From Mesorhizobium sp. (lineage in GTDB: Bacteria; Pseudomonadota; Alphaproteobacteria; Rhizobiales; Rhizobiaceae), in contig SAKE01000004.1 of assembly GCA_004017275.1 (NCBI GenBank), positions 186,001 through 250,000 on the forward strand: DNA of 64,000 nucleotides. The letters are read 5' to 3'. The notes under the pieces were generated by a model, which saw only the letters and a list, made by a program, of their open reading frames with translations, searched no databases and was not told the DNA's origin. Shown here in pieces: positions 38,399-48,382 of the stretch. How positions within the stretch are numbered: position 1 is the first letter of the stretch; each line of letters begins with the position of its first letter. The translations under genes were made by a program, and so were the position numbers.

Positions 38399-39655
38399 CT
38401 ACCGAAAATAGCGCTCCTGCGCGAGGTGGCGGACATCGATATCAGGCACCCGGCTGGAGATGATGTCGGCCAGGACCTTGCCTGAACCGCAGGCCATGGT
38501 CCAGCCAAGCGTGCCGTGGCCGGTGTTGAGATAGAGATTGGAGAGCTCGGTGCGGCCGATCAGCGGCGGACCATCAGGCGTCATCGGCCGCAGCCCGCAC
38601 CAGAAGGTCGCGTCCCGCATCGCGCCGGCGCCCGGAAAGAGATCGCCGACCGAGTGTTCCAGCGTGCGCCGCCGCGATTCATGTAGCCTGAGGTCGAAGC
38701 CGGAAATCTCGGCGGTGCCGCCAACGCGGATGCGGTCGCCGAGCCGGGTGATCGCCACCTTGTAGGTCTCGTCCATCACCGTCGACACCGGTGCCGCCGC
38801 GGCATCCTTGATCGGCACGGTGATCGAATAGCCCTTGACCGGATAGACCGGGATCGGCCGCTTCACCCGGCGCATGAAACCTGCCGAATAACTGCCCATC
38901 GCCATCACATAGGCGTCGGAGGTTTTCCAGCCCTTGCTCGTGCTGAGATTGGCAATGCGGTTGCGGCTGCGGATGACACGCCAGATCGTCACGTCGTATT
39001 CGAACTTGACGCCGCGCGCCACGCAGAGTTCGGCCAGCCTGTCGGTGAACATCTTGCAGTCGCCCGTCTCGTCATGTGGCAGCCTGAGGCCGCCGACGAA
39101 CTTTTCGCGCACCCCGGCGAGGCCCGGTTCGGCCGCGACGCAGCCGTCCTGATCGAGGATCTCGTAGGGTACGCCATACTTCTTCAACACCTCGACATCG
39201 CCACCGGTGCCGTCGAGCTGTTTTTGCGTGCGGAACAGCTGCAGAGTGCCTTGGGTCCGTTCGTCATAGGCGATGCCGGTCGCTTCGCGCAGCGCCTTCA
39301 GCGTGTCTCGGCTGTATTCGGCCAGCGGCACCATGCGCGCCTTGTTGATCGCATAGCGCTCGGCCGTGCAGTTGCGCAGCATCTTGATGAGCCATGTCCA
39401 CATATGCGGGTCGAAGGCTGGCCGAACCACAAGCGGGCCATGTTTCATCAGCAGCCATTTGATCGCCTTCAGCGGAATGCCCGGCCCGGCCCAGGGCGAG
39501 GCGTAGCCGGGCGATATCTCGCCGGCATTGGCGAAGCTGGTTTCCAGCGCCGGGCCTTTCTGGCGGTCGAGAACTGTCACTTCGTGGCCAGCCTCGGCAA
39601 GAAAGTATGCCGTGGTCACCCCGATGACGCCACCGCCCAGCACCATGATCTTCAT
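38399..39655 (-). CDS. dadA: D-amino acid dehydrogenase
   Basis: A 418-residue FAD enzyme that oxidises D-alanine and other D-amino acids in the inner membrane and passes electrons to quinones. [20 protein letters not shown] is the FAD-binding start, and [20 protein letters not shown] is a DadA hallmark. [15 protein letters not shown] near the end matches the family. The start at 39655 puts the flavin motif at residue 6. It follows the alanine racemase gene on the same strand (81-bp gap), the classic dadX-dadA pair of L-alanine breakdown, although the order is racemase first here. Confidence 0.93.
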   Translation of the reverse strand: MKIMVLGGGVIGVTTAYFLAEAGHEVTVLDRQKGPALETSFANAGEISPGYASPWAGPGIPLKAIKWLLMKHGPLVVRPAFDPHMWTWLIKMLRNCTAERYAINKARMVPLAEYSRDTLKALREATGIAYDERTQGTLQLFRTQKQLDGTGGDVEVLKKYGVPYEILDQDGCVAAEPGLAGVREKFVGGLRLPHDETGDCKMFTDRLAELCVARGVKFEYDVTIWRVIRSRNRIANLSTSKGWKTSDAYVMAMGSYSAGFMRRVKRPIPVYPVKGYSITVPIKDAAAAPVSTVMDETYKVAITRLGDRIRVGGTAEISGFDLRLHESRRRTLEHSVGDLFPGAGAMRDATFWCGLRPMTPDGPPLIGRTELSNLYLNTGHGTLGWTMACGSGKVLADIISSRVPDIDVRHLAQERYFR

Positions 39656-39736
39656 CGTATCACGCTCCATGACGCCGGCCCTCAACTCGGGCGCGCCATC
39701 TCCTGTCTGCCGGATTTTGCCGCGCCCGCCAAGGGG

Positions 39737-40876
39737 TCAGCCATTGACGTAGCGCCGATGAAAGCGCGGACCCAGGCTGGTCAGGATCTCGTAGCCGATG
39801 GTGCCGGCATGGCCTGCAGCATCATCGACGCTTTGTGAGGGACCGAGCAGTTCGACGAGATCACCCTCGCGGAGGGTGTCGGCCGGCAAGGCAGAGATGT
39901 CGAGAATGATCGAATCCATCGACACCCGCCCAAGAAAAGGCAGGCGCGTGCCCTCGAACCAGGCAGCCGACGCGGCGCGGCGCTGCCAGCCATCGGCATA
40001 GCCGAACGAAATCGTCGCCAGCCTGAGCGGCCCCTGCGCATGATAGGTGTGGCCATAGCCGACGCCGGCGCCTTTTTCGATGCTGCGCGTCTGCGCCACT
40101 TTTGCTTGCAGCCGCACGACGGGCAGCATCGGATTGAGCTTGGCCGGTGTCGGATTGATGCCGTAGAGGGCGGCACCGGGGCGGGCGAGATCGTAGTGAA
40201 AGGACGGCCCGAGAAAGATGCCGGACGAATTGGTGAGCGAGGCCGGCGCCTCCGGCAACATCTTGCGCAGCCGCTCGAAGGCTAGTCGCTGCTTCTCATT
40301 GGCCGGATGCTCCGGCTCGTCGGCACAGGCCAGATGGCTCATCACGTAGCGGATGTCGATACCGTCGAAGGCCTGCGGGTCAGCGGCGATGCACTCCACA
40401 TCCCCTGGCGCCATGCCGAGCCGCGACATGCCGCTGTCGACCTGGATCGCGGCCGGCAGTTTCCGGCCAGCGCGGCGAGCCCCCGCGCGCCAGGCTACCA
40501 GTTGCCCCACACTGTTGATGACGGCGCAAAGGTCAGCCGCCACTGCGTCCGGCTCGGCGCCGGGCGGTATGCCGTTCAACACGAAAATGGCAGGACCCGG
40601 CCCAAGCGAGCGGCGCAAGGCTATGCCTTCGCCCAGAAGCGCGACGAAGAAGGTATCGCAGCCTTCGCGCAGCAGCGCCGCCGCGACCTGGCTGGCGCCA
40701 ACGCCGTAGCCGTCGGCCTTGACCACGCCGGCACAGCGAACATCACCCAACCGCGCTTTCAGCCGCCGGTAGTTTTCACGGATCGCGCCGAGATCGATTG
40801 TGAGGACGGCGCCAGCCACCGCTTCGCTTATGGCAGCGACATCCTCGGGCAGCGACCTCTTGGAGGTGTCGTTCAT
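39737..40876 (-). CDS. alr: Alanine racemase (catabolic DadX type by context)
   Basis: A 379-residue PLP-dependent fold-type III racemase. The PLP Lys is Lys53 in VVKADGYGVGA, the catalytic Tyr lies in GVGYGHTY, and the C-terminal beta domain has FLGRVSMDSIILDIS. It makes D-alanine for peptidoglycan or, next to dadA, starts L-alanine catabolism. The Asp-Gly-Tyr in the PLP motif, where Asp-Ala-Tyr is more usual, is a mild variant. dadA follows on the same strand. Upstream lies a tandem heptamer repeat at 40951. Confidence 0.92.
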   Translation of the reverse strand: MNDTSKRSLPEDVAAISEAVAGAVLTIDLGAIRENYRRLKARLGDVRCAGVVKADGYGVGASQVAAALLREGCDTFFVALLGEGIALRRSLGPGPAIFVLNGIPPGAEPDAVAADLCAVINSVGQLVAWRAGARRAGRKLPAAIQVDSGMSRLGMAPGDVECIAADPQAFDGIDIRYVMSHLACADEPEHPANEKQRLAFERLRKMLPEAPASLTNSSGIFLGPSFHYDLARPGAALYGINPTPAKLNPMLPVVRLQAKVAQTRSIEKGAGVGYGHTYHAQGPLRLATISFGYADGWQRRAASAAWFEGTRLPFLGRVSMDSIILDISALPADTLREGDLVELLGPSQSVDDAAGHAGTIGYEILTSLGPRFHRRYVNG

Positions 40877-40950
40877 GGCGACCCTTCTGGTGGCGGATGA
40901 GTTAGTCAGTAGTCAGTAGAAATTGGCGCAGACCGCAACAGGACATCCAA

Positions 40951-40971
40951 CCCTACTCCCTACTCCCTACT
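40951..40971. repeat. Tandem heptamer CCCTACT x3
   Basis: Three exact copies of CCCTACT lie between alr and rppH. A similar short repetition (AGTAGTC-type) lies at 40903-40919. They occupy the alr leader and rppH 3' region and have no clear role. Confidence 0.7.
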
Positions 40972-41484
40972 CTGCACCAGATGCCGGAACGCCGCCACCA
41001 CGTCCTCATAGACATGGCGTTTGAACGGCACGATCAGGTCGGGCAGATCCTGCATCGGCCGCCATGCCCATTTGTCGAACTCGGCGGTGTGGCCGCCCGG
41101 CGGCGGATTGATCTGGATCTCGCTGGTATCGCCGTGGAAGCGAAAGGCGAACCATTTCTGCGTCTGGCCGCGATACCGGCCCTTGAAGGCGATGCCGACG
41201 AGATGGTCCGGCAAATCATAGTTGATCCAGTCCGGCGCTTCGGCCAGCAGCGAGACGCCGCGCATACCGGTCTCTTCATAGAGTTCGCGCTCCGCCGCTT
41301 GCAGCGGTTCCTCGCCCTTGTCGATGCCGCCTTGCGGCATCTGCCAAAGCTGCGTCGTGCCGGCAAATTCGCTGTCCGGTTCGGCAATGCGATGCCCGAC
41401 CCAGACCAGGCCCTCCGCATTGAGGATCATCAATCCGACGCAGGGACGATAAGGCAGCGTTTCGCGGTCGATCTTTTTTTGCAT
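40960..41484 (-). CDS. rppH: RNA pyrophosphohydrolase (Nudix)
   Basis: A 174-residue Nudix hydrolase that removes pyrophosphate from the 5' end of mRNA and so triggers decay. The Nudix box runs [22 protein letters not shown], complete with REx-x[22 protein letters not shown] is the alphaproteobacterial RppH start, and the WFAFRF and [12 protein letters not shown] segments are typical. It is the last gene of the minus-strand cell-envelope and RNA block, 30 bases after the yibQ-like gene. Confidence 0.92.
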   Translation of the reverse strand: MQKKIDRETLPYRPCVGLMILNAEGLVWVGHRIAEPDSEFAGTTQLWQMPQGGIDKGEEPLQAAERELYEETGMRGVSLLAEAPDWINYDLPDHLVGIAFKGRYRGQTQKWFAFRFHGDTSEIQINPPPGGHTAEFDKWAWRPMQDLPDLIVPFKRHVYEDVVAAFRHLVQSRE

Positions 41485-41514
41485 CAGTCAATCTTTCCAG
41501 CCATCTTCCGTTGG

Positions 41515-42693
41515 CTAGCCTTTTTGCGGATCAATGGCCACCGCTGAAATCGGCACGATCTCGATGCCGCGCTTCTTGGCCTCCGCCACCCAGGACGCCA
41601 CGGTATCGACCGTCAGGTCGAAGGCCGAACCGATGCCGACGGCAGAACCTTTGGCCCGCGCGGTCGCCTCCAGGCTGTCGAGCTTCTTCAGGATCTCGCC
41701 GCGATCCTGCACGGCGTCGATCGCCATGTCGCCGGAGACGAAGGGCACGCCGTCCTTCAGCGCCAGGTCCGGCGCGAGGCTGCGCGCCGACGAGCCGTCG
41801 TCGACATAGGCGAGACCGCGTTTGCCGAGCTCTGCCATGAACGGCTCCATCGCCGCCGCGTCGGCGGAAAAGCGCGCGCCCATATAGTTCATGACGCCGG
41901 TGTAGTTGGTCGTCCGCGATAGCGCCCAGTGCAGGCTTTTCAGGTTCTCATCCGCGCTCGCCGCCACCGTCAGCGTGTTGCGGCCCGGGTTGACGTTCGG
42001 GTAGTCGAACGGCTCGAGCGGCACTTGCATGACGATCTCGTGTCCGCCCTGCCTGGCTGCCTGCATCCAGCGGCCGATGCTGTTGCCTTGCGGCGCGAAG
42101 GCCAGCGTCACTTCCGCCGGCAGCTTGGCGATCGCCGCCTGGGTGCCTGTCTGCGAAACCGAAAGCCCGCCGATGACGATCGCCACCCGCGCGCCGCGCC
42201 CGCCCGACCAGGGCCGCGCATAGACATCGAACGGCCGCCTTCCGTCAGTGGCGCGCACGGGCAAGGGTCCGGTATCGCTGGTTTCGATCAGCGCCTTGTC
42301 GGGAATATGTGCGATCTTCAGGTTCTGGCCGATGGTCGACGGGTCGCGAATGACGATCGCCGCCTTGGGCGGGCCATCGCCTTCTTCCGTCTGCACATGG
42401 ATGATCTGCGGCCCGCCCGTCTTGGCCGGCGTCTCCGGCTTCGGTGCCGCCGGAGCCAATGCGGCCGGCGCGGCGGCGGGCTCGGCCGCCGCAGTCGCTT
42501 CCGGCGTCGAAACGACAACCTCTTGCGGCTTTCGAAACGGCTTTTCCCTGAGCGCGATCGCGCCGGAGACGCCGGCCACCGCCAGAACGACCACAGTCGC
42601 CATGATCGCACCGCCGCTGACCTTGCCGGCAGCGCGCGGCGACCGGACAGCCTGTCCGAGCGGGCGTTCGATGTCTTTGCCTATATTAGCCAA
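41515..42693 (-). CDS. Divergent polysaccharide deacetylase (YibQ family)
   Basis: A 392-residue membrane-anchored protein. One hydrophobic segment lies at residues about 28-47, then an Ala/Pro-rich linker to about 120, and then the divergent deacetylase domain (RVAIVIGGLSVSQTGTQAA; ARQGGHEIVMQVPLEPFDYP; LAYVDDGSSARSLA). The usual metal-binding HxxxH is not evident, in keeping with the divergent name. It sits between ctpA and rppH, a place it often takes next to envC-ctpA, so a cell-envelope role is likely. The enzymatic activity is unproven. Confidence 0.87.
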   Translation of the reverse strand: MANIGKDIERPLGQAVRSPRAAGKVSGGAIMATVVVLAVAGVSGAIALREKPFRKPQEVVVSTPEATAAAEPAAAPAALAPAAPKPETPAKTGGPQIIHVQTEEGDGPPKAAIVIRDPSTIGQNLKIAHIPDKALIETSDTGPLPVRATDGRRPFDVYARPWSGGRGARVAIVIGGLSVSQTGTQAAIAKLPAEVTLAFAPQGNSIGRWMQAARQGGHEIVMQVPLEPFDYPNVNPGRNTLTVAASADENLKSLHWALSRTTNYTGVMNYMGARFSADAAAMEPFMAELGKRGLAYVDDGSSARSLAPDLALKDGVPFVSGDMAIDAVQDRGEILKKLDSLEATARAKGSAVGIGSAFDLTVDTVASWVAEAKKRGIEIVPISAVAIDPQKG

Positions 42694-42885
42694 GCCTAAT
42701 CCCCGGGCGCATGGCTTCGAAGACGAAACGGCTTCGAAAAGACAGGCGCGAATTCATCAATCCCGGCGCACCCCTGGCGCCGTGTTTGGGGCTTTGCCTT
42801 GCCCCCGAATCAAACTGCCGGAACCCTTCGGTCCCGGCAGCATCGCATTGCTTCTATAAGGCGGCCAGACCTGTTGTAGGCCGCT

Positions 42886-44214
42886 TTACTGGTTGAGAAC
42901 GGCCTTTTGCGGATTGGGCGGGAAGGCCGGATCGGTCTTCTGGCCGCGCAGCAGCTGCTCGGCATAGATGAGCTGCAGGTCGTCCTTCGGATCCGGTGGC
43001 ACATAGGCTGCCGAGCCCGAACCGGTCGTGCTCTCGTCGGCGCCCTTGATATGGCCCTTGAGGTCCGATTCGCCGCGCGTCAGGTCCCTGCCCTGCAATT
43101 CCGGCGGCAGCGGCTGGTCGACCTTGATGTCGGGCGTGATGCCCTTACCCTGGATCGACTTGCCGGACGGCGTGTAATAGAGCGCCGTCGTCAGCCTGAG
43201 CGCACCATTCTCGCCGAGCGGAATGATGGTCTGCACCGAACCCTTGCCGAAGGACTGCGTGCCGACCACCGTGACACGGCGCAGATCCTGCAGCGCGCCG
43301 GCGACGATTTCCGATGCGCTGGCCGAACCGCCATTGACCAGAACGATCATCGGCTTGCCGTTGATGTCGTCGACCTGCTTTGGCTTCGCGTCGAAGCGGG
43401 TGACGTCCTTGGGATCGCGGCCGCGCGTCGAGACGATCTCGCCGCGGTTGAGGAAGGCATCGGACACACTCACCGCCTGGTCGAGCAGACCACCCGGATT
43501 GAGGCGCAGGTCGAGAACGTAGCCCTTGAGCTTGTCGTCCGGCACCTGCTTCTTGATGGTGTCGATTGCGTTCTCGAGGTCATCGTAGGTCTTTTCGGTG
43601 AAGGAGGTGATCTTCATGTAGCCGATGTCGTTCTCGACCCGGAACTTGACCGCCTTGACCTTGATGATGTCGCGCACGACCGTCAGTTCGATGGGCTTGT
43701 CGGCGCCCTGGCGCAGGATGGTGAGCTTGATCGGCGTGTTGACTAGGCCGCGCATCTTGTCGACCGCGTCGTTGAGCGTCAGGCCGCGAACCTCTTCGCC
43801 GTCGATCTTGGCGATGTAGTCGCCGGCCAGCACGCCTGCCTTGGCGGCCGGCGTATCGTCGATCGGCGTGATCACCTTGACCAAATCATTCTCCATGGTG
43901 ACCTCGATGCCGAGGCCGCCGAACTCGCCCTTGGTCTGGACGCGCATATCCTGCGCCTGCTCAGCGTTCATGTAGGAGGAGTGCGGGTCAAGCGAGGCGA
44001 GCATGCCGTTGATGGCGTTCTCGACCAGCGACTTGTCATCGGGCGGCGTCACATACTGTGCCCGCACGCGCTCGAAGATATCGCCGAAGATCGCCAGTTG
44101 CTTGTAGGTCTCCGACCCTGCAGCATTCGCCGCCGAGCCGGGCGTGCCATAGACCAGGCTCATGGCGGACGCGCCCATCAGCGCACCGGCAAACAGAAGC
44201 GACAGTTTCCGCAT
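42886..44214 (-). CDS. ctpA: S41 C-terminal processing peptidase
   Basis: A 442-residue periplasmic serine protease. A signal peptide spans residues 1 to about 28, a PDZ domain about 95-180 (GGLGIEV; AGVLAGDYIAKIDG), and the S41 domain after that, with the catalytic Ser in GGSASASE (295-302) and Lys324 in SFGKGS. It trims proteins at their C-terminus and affects the cell envelope. It starts 3 bases after the envC-like stop. An imperfect hairpin (AAGGCGGCC / GGCCGCTTT) at 42858-42887 overlaps its stop codon and may be a weak terminator. Confidence 0.94.
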   Translation of the reverse strand: MRKLSLLFAGALMGASAMSLVYGTPGSAANAAGSETYKQLAIFGDIFERVRAQYVTPPDDKSLVENAINGMLASLDPHSSYMNAEQAQDMRVQTKGEFGGLGIEVTMENDLVKVITPIDDTPAAKAGVLAGDYIAKIDGEEVRGLTLNDAVDKMRGLVNTPIKLTILRQGADKPIELTVVRDIIKVKAVKFRVENDIGYMKITSFTEKTYDDLENAIDTIKKQVPDDKLKGYVLDLRLNPGGLLDQAVSVSDAFLNRGEIVSTRGRDPKDVTRFDAKPKQVDDINGKPMIVLVNGGSASASEIVAGALQDLRRVTVVGTQSFGKGSVQTIIPLGENGALRLTTALYYTPSGKSIQGKGITPDIKVDQPLPPELQGRDLTRGESDLKGHIKGADESTTGSGSAAYVPPDPKDDLQLIYAEQLLRGQKTDPAFPPNPQKAVLNQ

Positions 44215-44217
44215 TAT

Positions 44218-45555
44218 TCACGTCCTTCCAGAAAAACGGTCCGCCCACCATGGGGCCGGATCGACGGGTTTTCCATCCTTGCGGAACTCGACATAGAGCT
44301 CCGGCGTGGCATTTCCATTCTTCGAAACCGAGGTGCTCGCCACCCGGGCCTCTCCCATCGCGCCGATCGGCTCTCCTGCAAGCACTGACTGACCGGTCGC
44401 GACGCTGATTCTGCTCATCCCCGCCAAAACGACATGATAACCGTCGCCTGCGTTCAGGATCAAGAGTTGACCATAAGAGCGAAACGGCCCCGCATAAAGC
44501 ACATTCCCATCCGCCGGCGCGGTAACGATGGCTCCCGATTGTGTCGCAACCATGTCGCCAAGCATCACCGCGCCGTTACCGTCATCGGCTCCGAATCGCC
44601 GTTTAATGCGGCCGGTCACCGGCAGCGCGACCTGCCCCTGCAGCGCCGAAAAGGGTGCCGCGGCGGCAAGCCGGTTGCCTTCCGGCACCGGCAGCGACGC
44701 CAGTTCCGCCGGCGTTGATGTCTTGTCGCCGTCCGCCGTCTTCTGCTCGGCAGCCTTGGCCGCATCGGCAGCCTTGCGGCTCTTGTCGGCCTGCGCTTCG
44801 AGCGAGGCGATCAGCTCTTTCAGGCTGCCGGCCTTGGCCGCCAGCGTCTCGGATCGCTGCTTTTCGGCGGCCATTTGCGTCTGCGTATCGGCTTCGAGCT
44901 TCTGCTTGGCCTCCAGCAGCATGCCGAGGCGCTTCTTTTCCGCCGTCTGGTCGCCGACCGCAGCCGTCAGCCGCGCTCGTTCGGCCTCGATCGAGGCCGT
45001 GATTCTGGTCTGTTCCTTGAGATCGGCAAGCAGGCTATCGGTCTGCTGGCGCAGTTCCGGCACCACCGCTCCGAGCAGGATGGCGCTGCGCACCGACGAC
45101 AGCGCGTCCTCCGGCTTGACCAGGATTGCCGGCGGCGGGTTGAGGCCCATACGCTGCAGCGCGCCCAGCACTTCGGCCAGAACGTCACGCCGCGCCATAA
45201 GCGAGGCGCGGATCTTCTGTTCCTGGCCCTTCAGCCCTTCCAGCCTGGCGCCGATGTCCTCGATGTCCTGGCCCAGCTTCTGCTCGGTCATCGCCGACTG
45301 GATCAATGCGGCGGTGATCGAGGCATGATCCTTCTTGATCGTCGCGATGTCGGCGGAAAGCTTGGCCAACCGTTCGGACGACAGCGTGATCTCCTTCGAG
45401 ACCCGTTCGTATTCAGCCCGGCTCTGGTCGGGATCGGGAGCCATGTCGAGCGTGTTTTCCGCCCGCCCCGCATGCAGCGACAGCACGAGCACCGCCGCCG
45501 CGATGCCGCAGCGCGCGCGCCATGAGCCCGTTCTTGATTTCCTGTCTTCAGACAT
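44218..45555 (-). CDS. EnvC-like murein hydrolase activator (degenerate M23)
   Basis: A 445-residue periplasmic protein. It has a signal peptide (residues about 12-32), a long coiled coil (about 40-270, rich in Glu, Leu and Lys) and a C-terminal LytM/M23 domain from about 330. The zinc ligands of active M23 peptidases are missing: the usual HxxxD region reads VMLGDMVATQ and the HxH reads LYVEF. It therefore probably activates amidases at the division site, as EnvC does. The neighbours rlmH and ctpA are common partners. Confidence 0.9.
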   Translation of the reverse strand: MSEDRKSRTGSWRARCGIAAAVLVLSLHAGRAENTLDMAPDPDQSRAEYERVSKEITLSSERLAKLSADIATIKKDHASITAALIQSAMTEQKLGQDIEDIGARLEGLKGQEQKIRASLMARRDVLAEVLGALQRMGLNPPPAILVKPEDALSSVRSAILLGAVVPELRQQTDSLLADLKEQTRITASIEAERARLTAAVGDQTAEKKRLGMLLEAKQKLEADTQTQMAAEKQRSETLAAKAGSLKELIASLEAQADKSRKAADAAKAAEQKTADGDKTSTPAELASLPVPEGNRLAAAAPFSALQGQVALPVTGRIKRRFGADDGNGAVMLGDMVATQSGAIVTAPADGNVLYAGPFRSYGQLLILNAGDGYHVVLAGMSRISVATGQSVLAGEPIGAMGEARVASTSVSKNGNATPELYVEFRKDGKPVDPAPWWADRFSGRT

Positions 45556-45679
45556 TGAAGCCCGACTCTATGCGTGGCGTCGTTAACGAACGATCAACCA
45601 TGTTCGAAACCCATCCACTCTACGCAATCTCACGCGGCATTGGGGCGGAAATCCGGGTGGGCCGCACCAATTCACCGGT

Positions 45680-46162
45680 TTATGAGCGATGGTAAGGGTG
45701 ACCCGAAAGGATGGTGGCCACCCGATAAAGCTGCTCGCCCAGCATCACGCGCACCAGTTGGTGCGGCCAGGTCAGCAATCCGAACGACATCACCAGTTCG
45801 GCCTGGTCGCGCAGCGACTGATCGTGGCCGTCGGCGCCGCCGATGGCGATGACCAGTGCCTTGCGGCGGCCGTCACGCAACACGCCGAGGCGTCCGGCGA
45901 AATCTTCGGAAGAAAAACTTTTGCCGCGTTCGTCGAGCAGGATCAGCGCGGTGCCGGGCTGCAACTGCGTTTGCAGCTTGTGGCCCTCCTCACGCCGCCG
46001 CTCGTTGGCGGTCTGGGCGCGCCCCTCAGCGATTTCGGCAATGCCGGCAAATTCAAGCCCCACCGCCGGGCCGCTCTTGGCGAAACGTTCGAAATAGCGG
46101 TCGGCCAGCAGCTTTTCGGGGCCGGCTTTCATCCGGCCCACGGCATGAACTGATATCTTCAT
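45680..46162 (-). CDS. rlmH: 23S rRNA pseudouridine-1915 N3-methyltransferase
   Basis: A 160-residue SPOUT methyltransferase that modifies 23S rRNA position 1915. MKISVHAVGRMKAGPE is the start of the family, LDERGKSFSSEDFAG the middle, and IAIGGADGHD the trefoil-knot SAM loop, followed by SFGLLTWPHQLVRVML. It lies 27 bases after rsfS, the widely kept rsfS-rlmH pair. Confidence 0.94.
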   Translation of the reverse strand: MKISVHAVGRMKAGPEKLLADRYFERFAKSGPAVGLEFAGIAEIAEGRAQTANERRREEGHKLQTQLQPGTALILLDERGKSFSSEDFAGRLGVLRDGRRKALVIAIGGADGHDQSLRDQAELVMSFGLLTWPHQLVRVMLGEQLYRVATILSGHPYHRS

Positions 46163-46189
46163 CCTCGCCTTGTAAGCCGCGCGAACGAC

Positions 46190-46567
46190 TTAGTGGAGCG
46201 TTTCTTCCTCGAGATCCGGCGCCTGCCACATCTTTTCAAGATTGTAGAATTCGCGGACTTCGGGACGGAAGACATGGACGATGATGTCGCCAGAATCGAT
46301 CAGGACCCAGTCGGCGCCGGACAGCCCCTCGACGCGCGCAGTGCCGAGACCGGCATCCTTGATCGCTTTGAGAAGATGATCGGCGACAGCCGCGACATGA
46401 CGGTGCGATCGGCCCGAAGCGACGACCATGTAGTCGCCGAGGCTCGATTTCCCCTGAATGTCGATGGAGACAATGTTTTCGGCCTTGGCGTCTTCCAGAC
46501 TGGCAAGGACTGTCTTGATGGCGCGGGACACGGCGTCGTCTACGCTGATCCCGGCCGGCGAAGGCAT
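46190..46567 (-). CDS. rsfS: Ribosome silencing factor RsfS
   Basis: A 125-residue RsfS/Iojap protein that binds L14 and blocks subunit joining when nutrients are short. Core motifs: DIQGKSSLGDYMVVASGRSHRH and DWVLIDSGDIIVHVFRPEVREFYNLE. The ATG at 46567 has AAGAAGG about 8 bases upstream and is preferred over the GTG at 46657; the longer form would add 30 residues of unlike sequence. nadD normally lies directly upstream, but here a mscS gene intervenes on the other strand. Confidence 0.88.
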   Translation of the reverse strand: MPSPAGISVDDAVSRAIKTVLASLEDAKAENIVSIDIQGKSSLGDYMVVASGRSHRHVAAVADHLLKAIKDAGLGTARVEGLSGADWVLIDSGDIIVHVFRPEVREFYNLEKMWQAPDLEEETLH

Positions 46568-46809
46568 GATATCGGCCTTCTTCCGCAGTGCTGTTCTCAG
46601 TGTATTTCCTTTCGCAGCAAGAACAACCAAATCACCCCCAAAAGCAGGTGACACCACTTAGATAGGCAGAGTTCCCTGACAGTTTCAAGACGGGACCCTG
46701 CCTCGCACGAACGTATTATCGGTCCTGTGGTTCCGCCGCATGCCGGAAAAGATCGGAACCCTCCCCGGCTGCATGGGTTATCGGCTCACCGACCAACCGG
46801 AATTTTATC

Positions 46810-47661
46810 ATGCCGATCGACCCGCAAAACGCCCTTCTCACCGTCCAGGCCGGCCTCGCCCAGCTGAGCACGCTAATCGTTTCCTACTCCTTCTCAGCCA
46901 TCGGTGCCGTCATCCTTCTGGTTGTCGGCTACATCATCGCCGGCCTTGCCGAACGTTCGATCTTCGCCGGCCTCGGCCATATCCATGGCTTCGACGCGAC
47001 GTTGCGGCATTTCTTCTCCAAGATCGTCCGCTACGCCATCCTGATCCTCGTCACCATCATGGTGCTCGGCCAATTCGGCGTGCAGACGGCGTCGATCATC
47101 GCCGCCATCGGCGCCATCGGCCTGGCCATCGGCCTGGCTTTGCAAGGCACGCTGCAGAACATCGCCGCCGGCATCATGCTTCTGGCGCTGCGGCCGTTCC
47201 GGATCGGCGAATCCGTCGAGGTCGGTTCGATCGCCGGTACGATCGAGGAGATCGGCCTGTTTGCGACCAAGCTCAGGACCGCCGACGGCGTCTACATCCT
47301 GGCGCCCAATTCGACGTTGTGGAACCAGCCGGTGCGCAACTTCTCGCGCAACGGCGTGCGCCGCAGCGACATCACGCTGAGCATCGGCTCCTGGAACGAC
47401 ATCGACCGCGCTCAGAAGACATTGCTTGCCATTGCCGCCGCCGAACGGCGGGTCAAGCGTGAGCCGGCACCGATCGCTTTCGTCGCGACATTGGGCGACA
47501 GCACGGTGTCGATCACCTTGCGCTATTGGACATCGTCGGCGGACTTCTTCGCTACCCAGACCGATCTCACCAAGCGCGCCAAACAGGAATTCGATAGCGA
47601 AGGCATATCGATCCCGCTGCCGCCACCGGAAGCGCCGTCGCCGGAAGCCCGCCGACAATAG
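46810..47661 (+). CDS. MscS family mechanosensitive channel
   Basis: A 283-residue small-conductance channel. Three membrane segments span residues about 20-115; the third, pore-lining one (AIGAIGLAIGLALQGTLQNIAAG) has the Ala/Gly spacing of MscS. The beta domain follows (PFRIGESVEVG), then the mixed C-terminal domain. It releases solutes in osmotic downshock. It is the only plus-strand gene between nadD and rsfS, which are adjacent in many relatives, so it looks inserted. The ribosome site before the ATG is weak. Confidence 0.9.
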   Translation: MPIDPQNALLTVQAGLAQLSTLIVSYSFSAIGAVILLVVGYIIAGLAERSIFAGLGHIHGFDATLRHFFSKIVRYAILILVTIMVLGQFGVQTASIIAAIGAIGLAIGLALQGTLQNIAAGIMLLALRPFRIGESVEVGSIAGTIEEIGLFATKLRTADGVYILAPNSTLWNQPVRNFSRNGVRRSDITLSIGSWNDIDRAQKTLLAIAAAERRVKREPAPIAFVATLGDSTVSITLRYWTSSADFFATQTDLTKRAKQEFDSEGISIPLPPPEAPSPEARRQ

Positions 47662-47764
47662 TCGGTTGGCTCAGTGCCGGTCCTGCTCGTCCGGCGTGAA
47701 GGCAAGTTCGACCGGCAAGAGCGCCATCGGGAGCGATAAAAGCGACATGGCCGAGTGAGCCGGC

Positions 47765-48352
47765 TCAACCCTTCGCCAGCTTGCGGATCGCGCTCGACGA
47801 CAGCGACGAGCGCGGGCCGTGGATGAAGGTCCAGGCCGGCGCCTTCATGCGGGCAAGCCTAGGCGCATCCCCTTCGTCGACGCGGGCGTAGTCGAAGGTC
47901 TTGGCGACGACCGAGGACAGGAACGACAGCGTGGCTCCCGGCCGGTCGATCACCGCGATCGGAAAAGTCATGACGATCTCGCGCCAGCGCTGCCAGCGAT
48001 GGAAATCGCGCAAGGAATCAGCACCCATGATCCAGACGAAATCGACACCGGGATTGCGCGCCTTGACCAGCGCCAGCGCATCGGCGGTATAGCGGACATG
48101 ATGGGCCGCCTCGAAGGCGGTAACCTTGATCTTCGGGTTCTTGGCGATCTGCTCGGAGAGTTGCAGTCGCTCGTTGAGCGGCGCCAGTTCGCGCGTGCTC
48201 TTCAGCGGATTGCCTGGGGTCACCATCCACCAGAGCTGGTCGAGCGCCAGCCGTCTGAGCGCAATCTCGGCGACCAGCGCGTGGCCGGCATGCGGTGGAT
48301 TGAACGAGCCGCCGAACAGGCCGACGGCGAGGCCTTTTTCGGCATGCGGCAT
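47765..48352 (-). CDS. nadD: Nicotinate-mononucleotide adenylyltransferase
   Basis: A 195-residue enzyme that joins nicotinate mononucleotide and ATP in NAD synthesis. GLFGGSFNPPHAGHALVAE carries the GxFxPxHxGH nucleotide-binding motif, and SSSAIRKLAKG at the C-terminus matches the ISSTxIR motif. WIMGADSLRDFHRW is the middle hallmark. It follows proA on the same strand with a 163-bp gap that holds a palindromic repeat (copy 2). Confidence 0.94.
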   Translation of the reverse strand: MPHAEKGLAVGLFGGSFNPPHAGHALVAEIALRRLALDQLWWMVTPGNPLKSTRELAPLNERLQLSEQIAKNPKIKVTAFEAAHHVRYTADALALVKARNPGVDFVWIMGADSLRDFHRWQRWREIVMTFPIAVIDRPGATLSFLSSVVAKTFDYARVDEGDAPRLARMKAPAWTFIHGPRSSLSSSAIRKLAKG

Positions 48353-48382
48353 TTTGAGATAGCGGGAGGAGATAGCCTCCTT

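Noticed and set aside
38341..38461. A short plus-strand frame starting MTALDPAFYTRMKPIYERT after the LysR gene.
   Set aside because: It looks faintly protein-like but is under 45 residues, overlaps the 3' end of dadA, and has no ribosome site; a remnant cannot be excluded.
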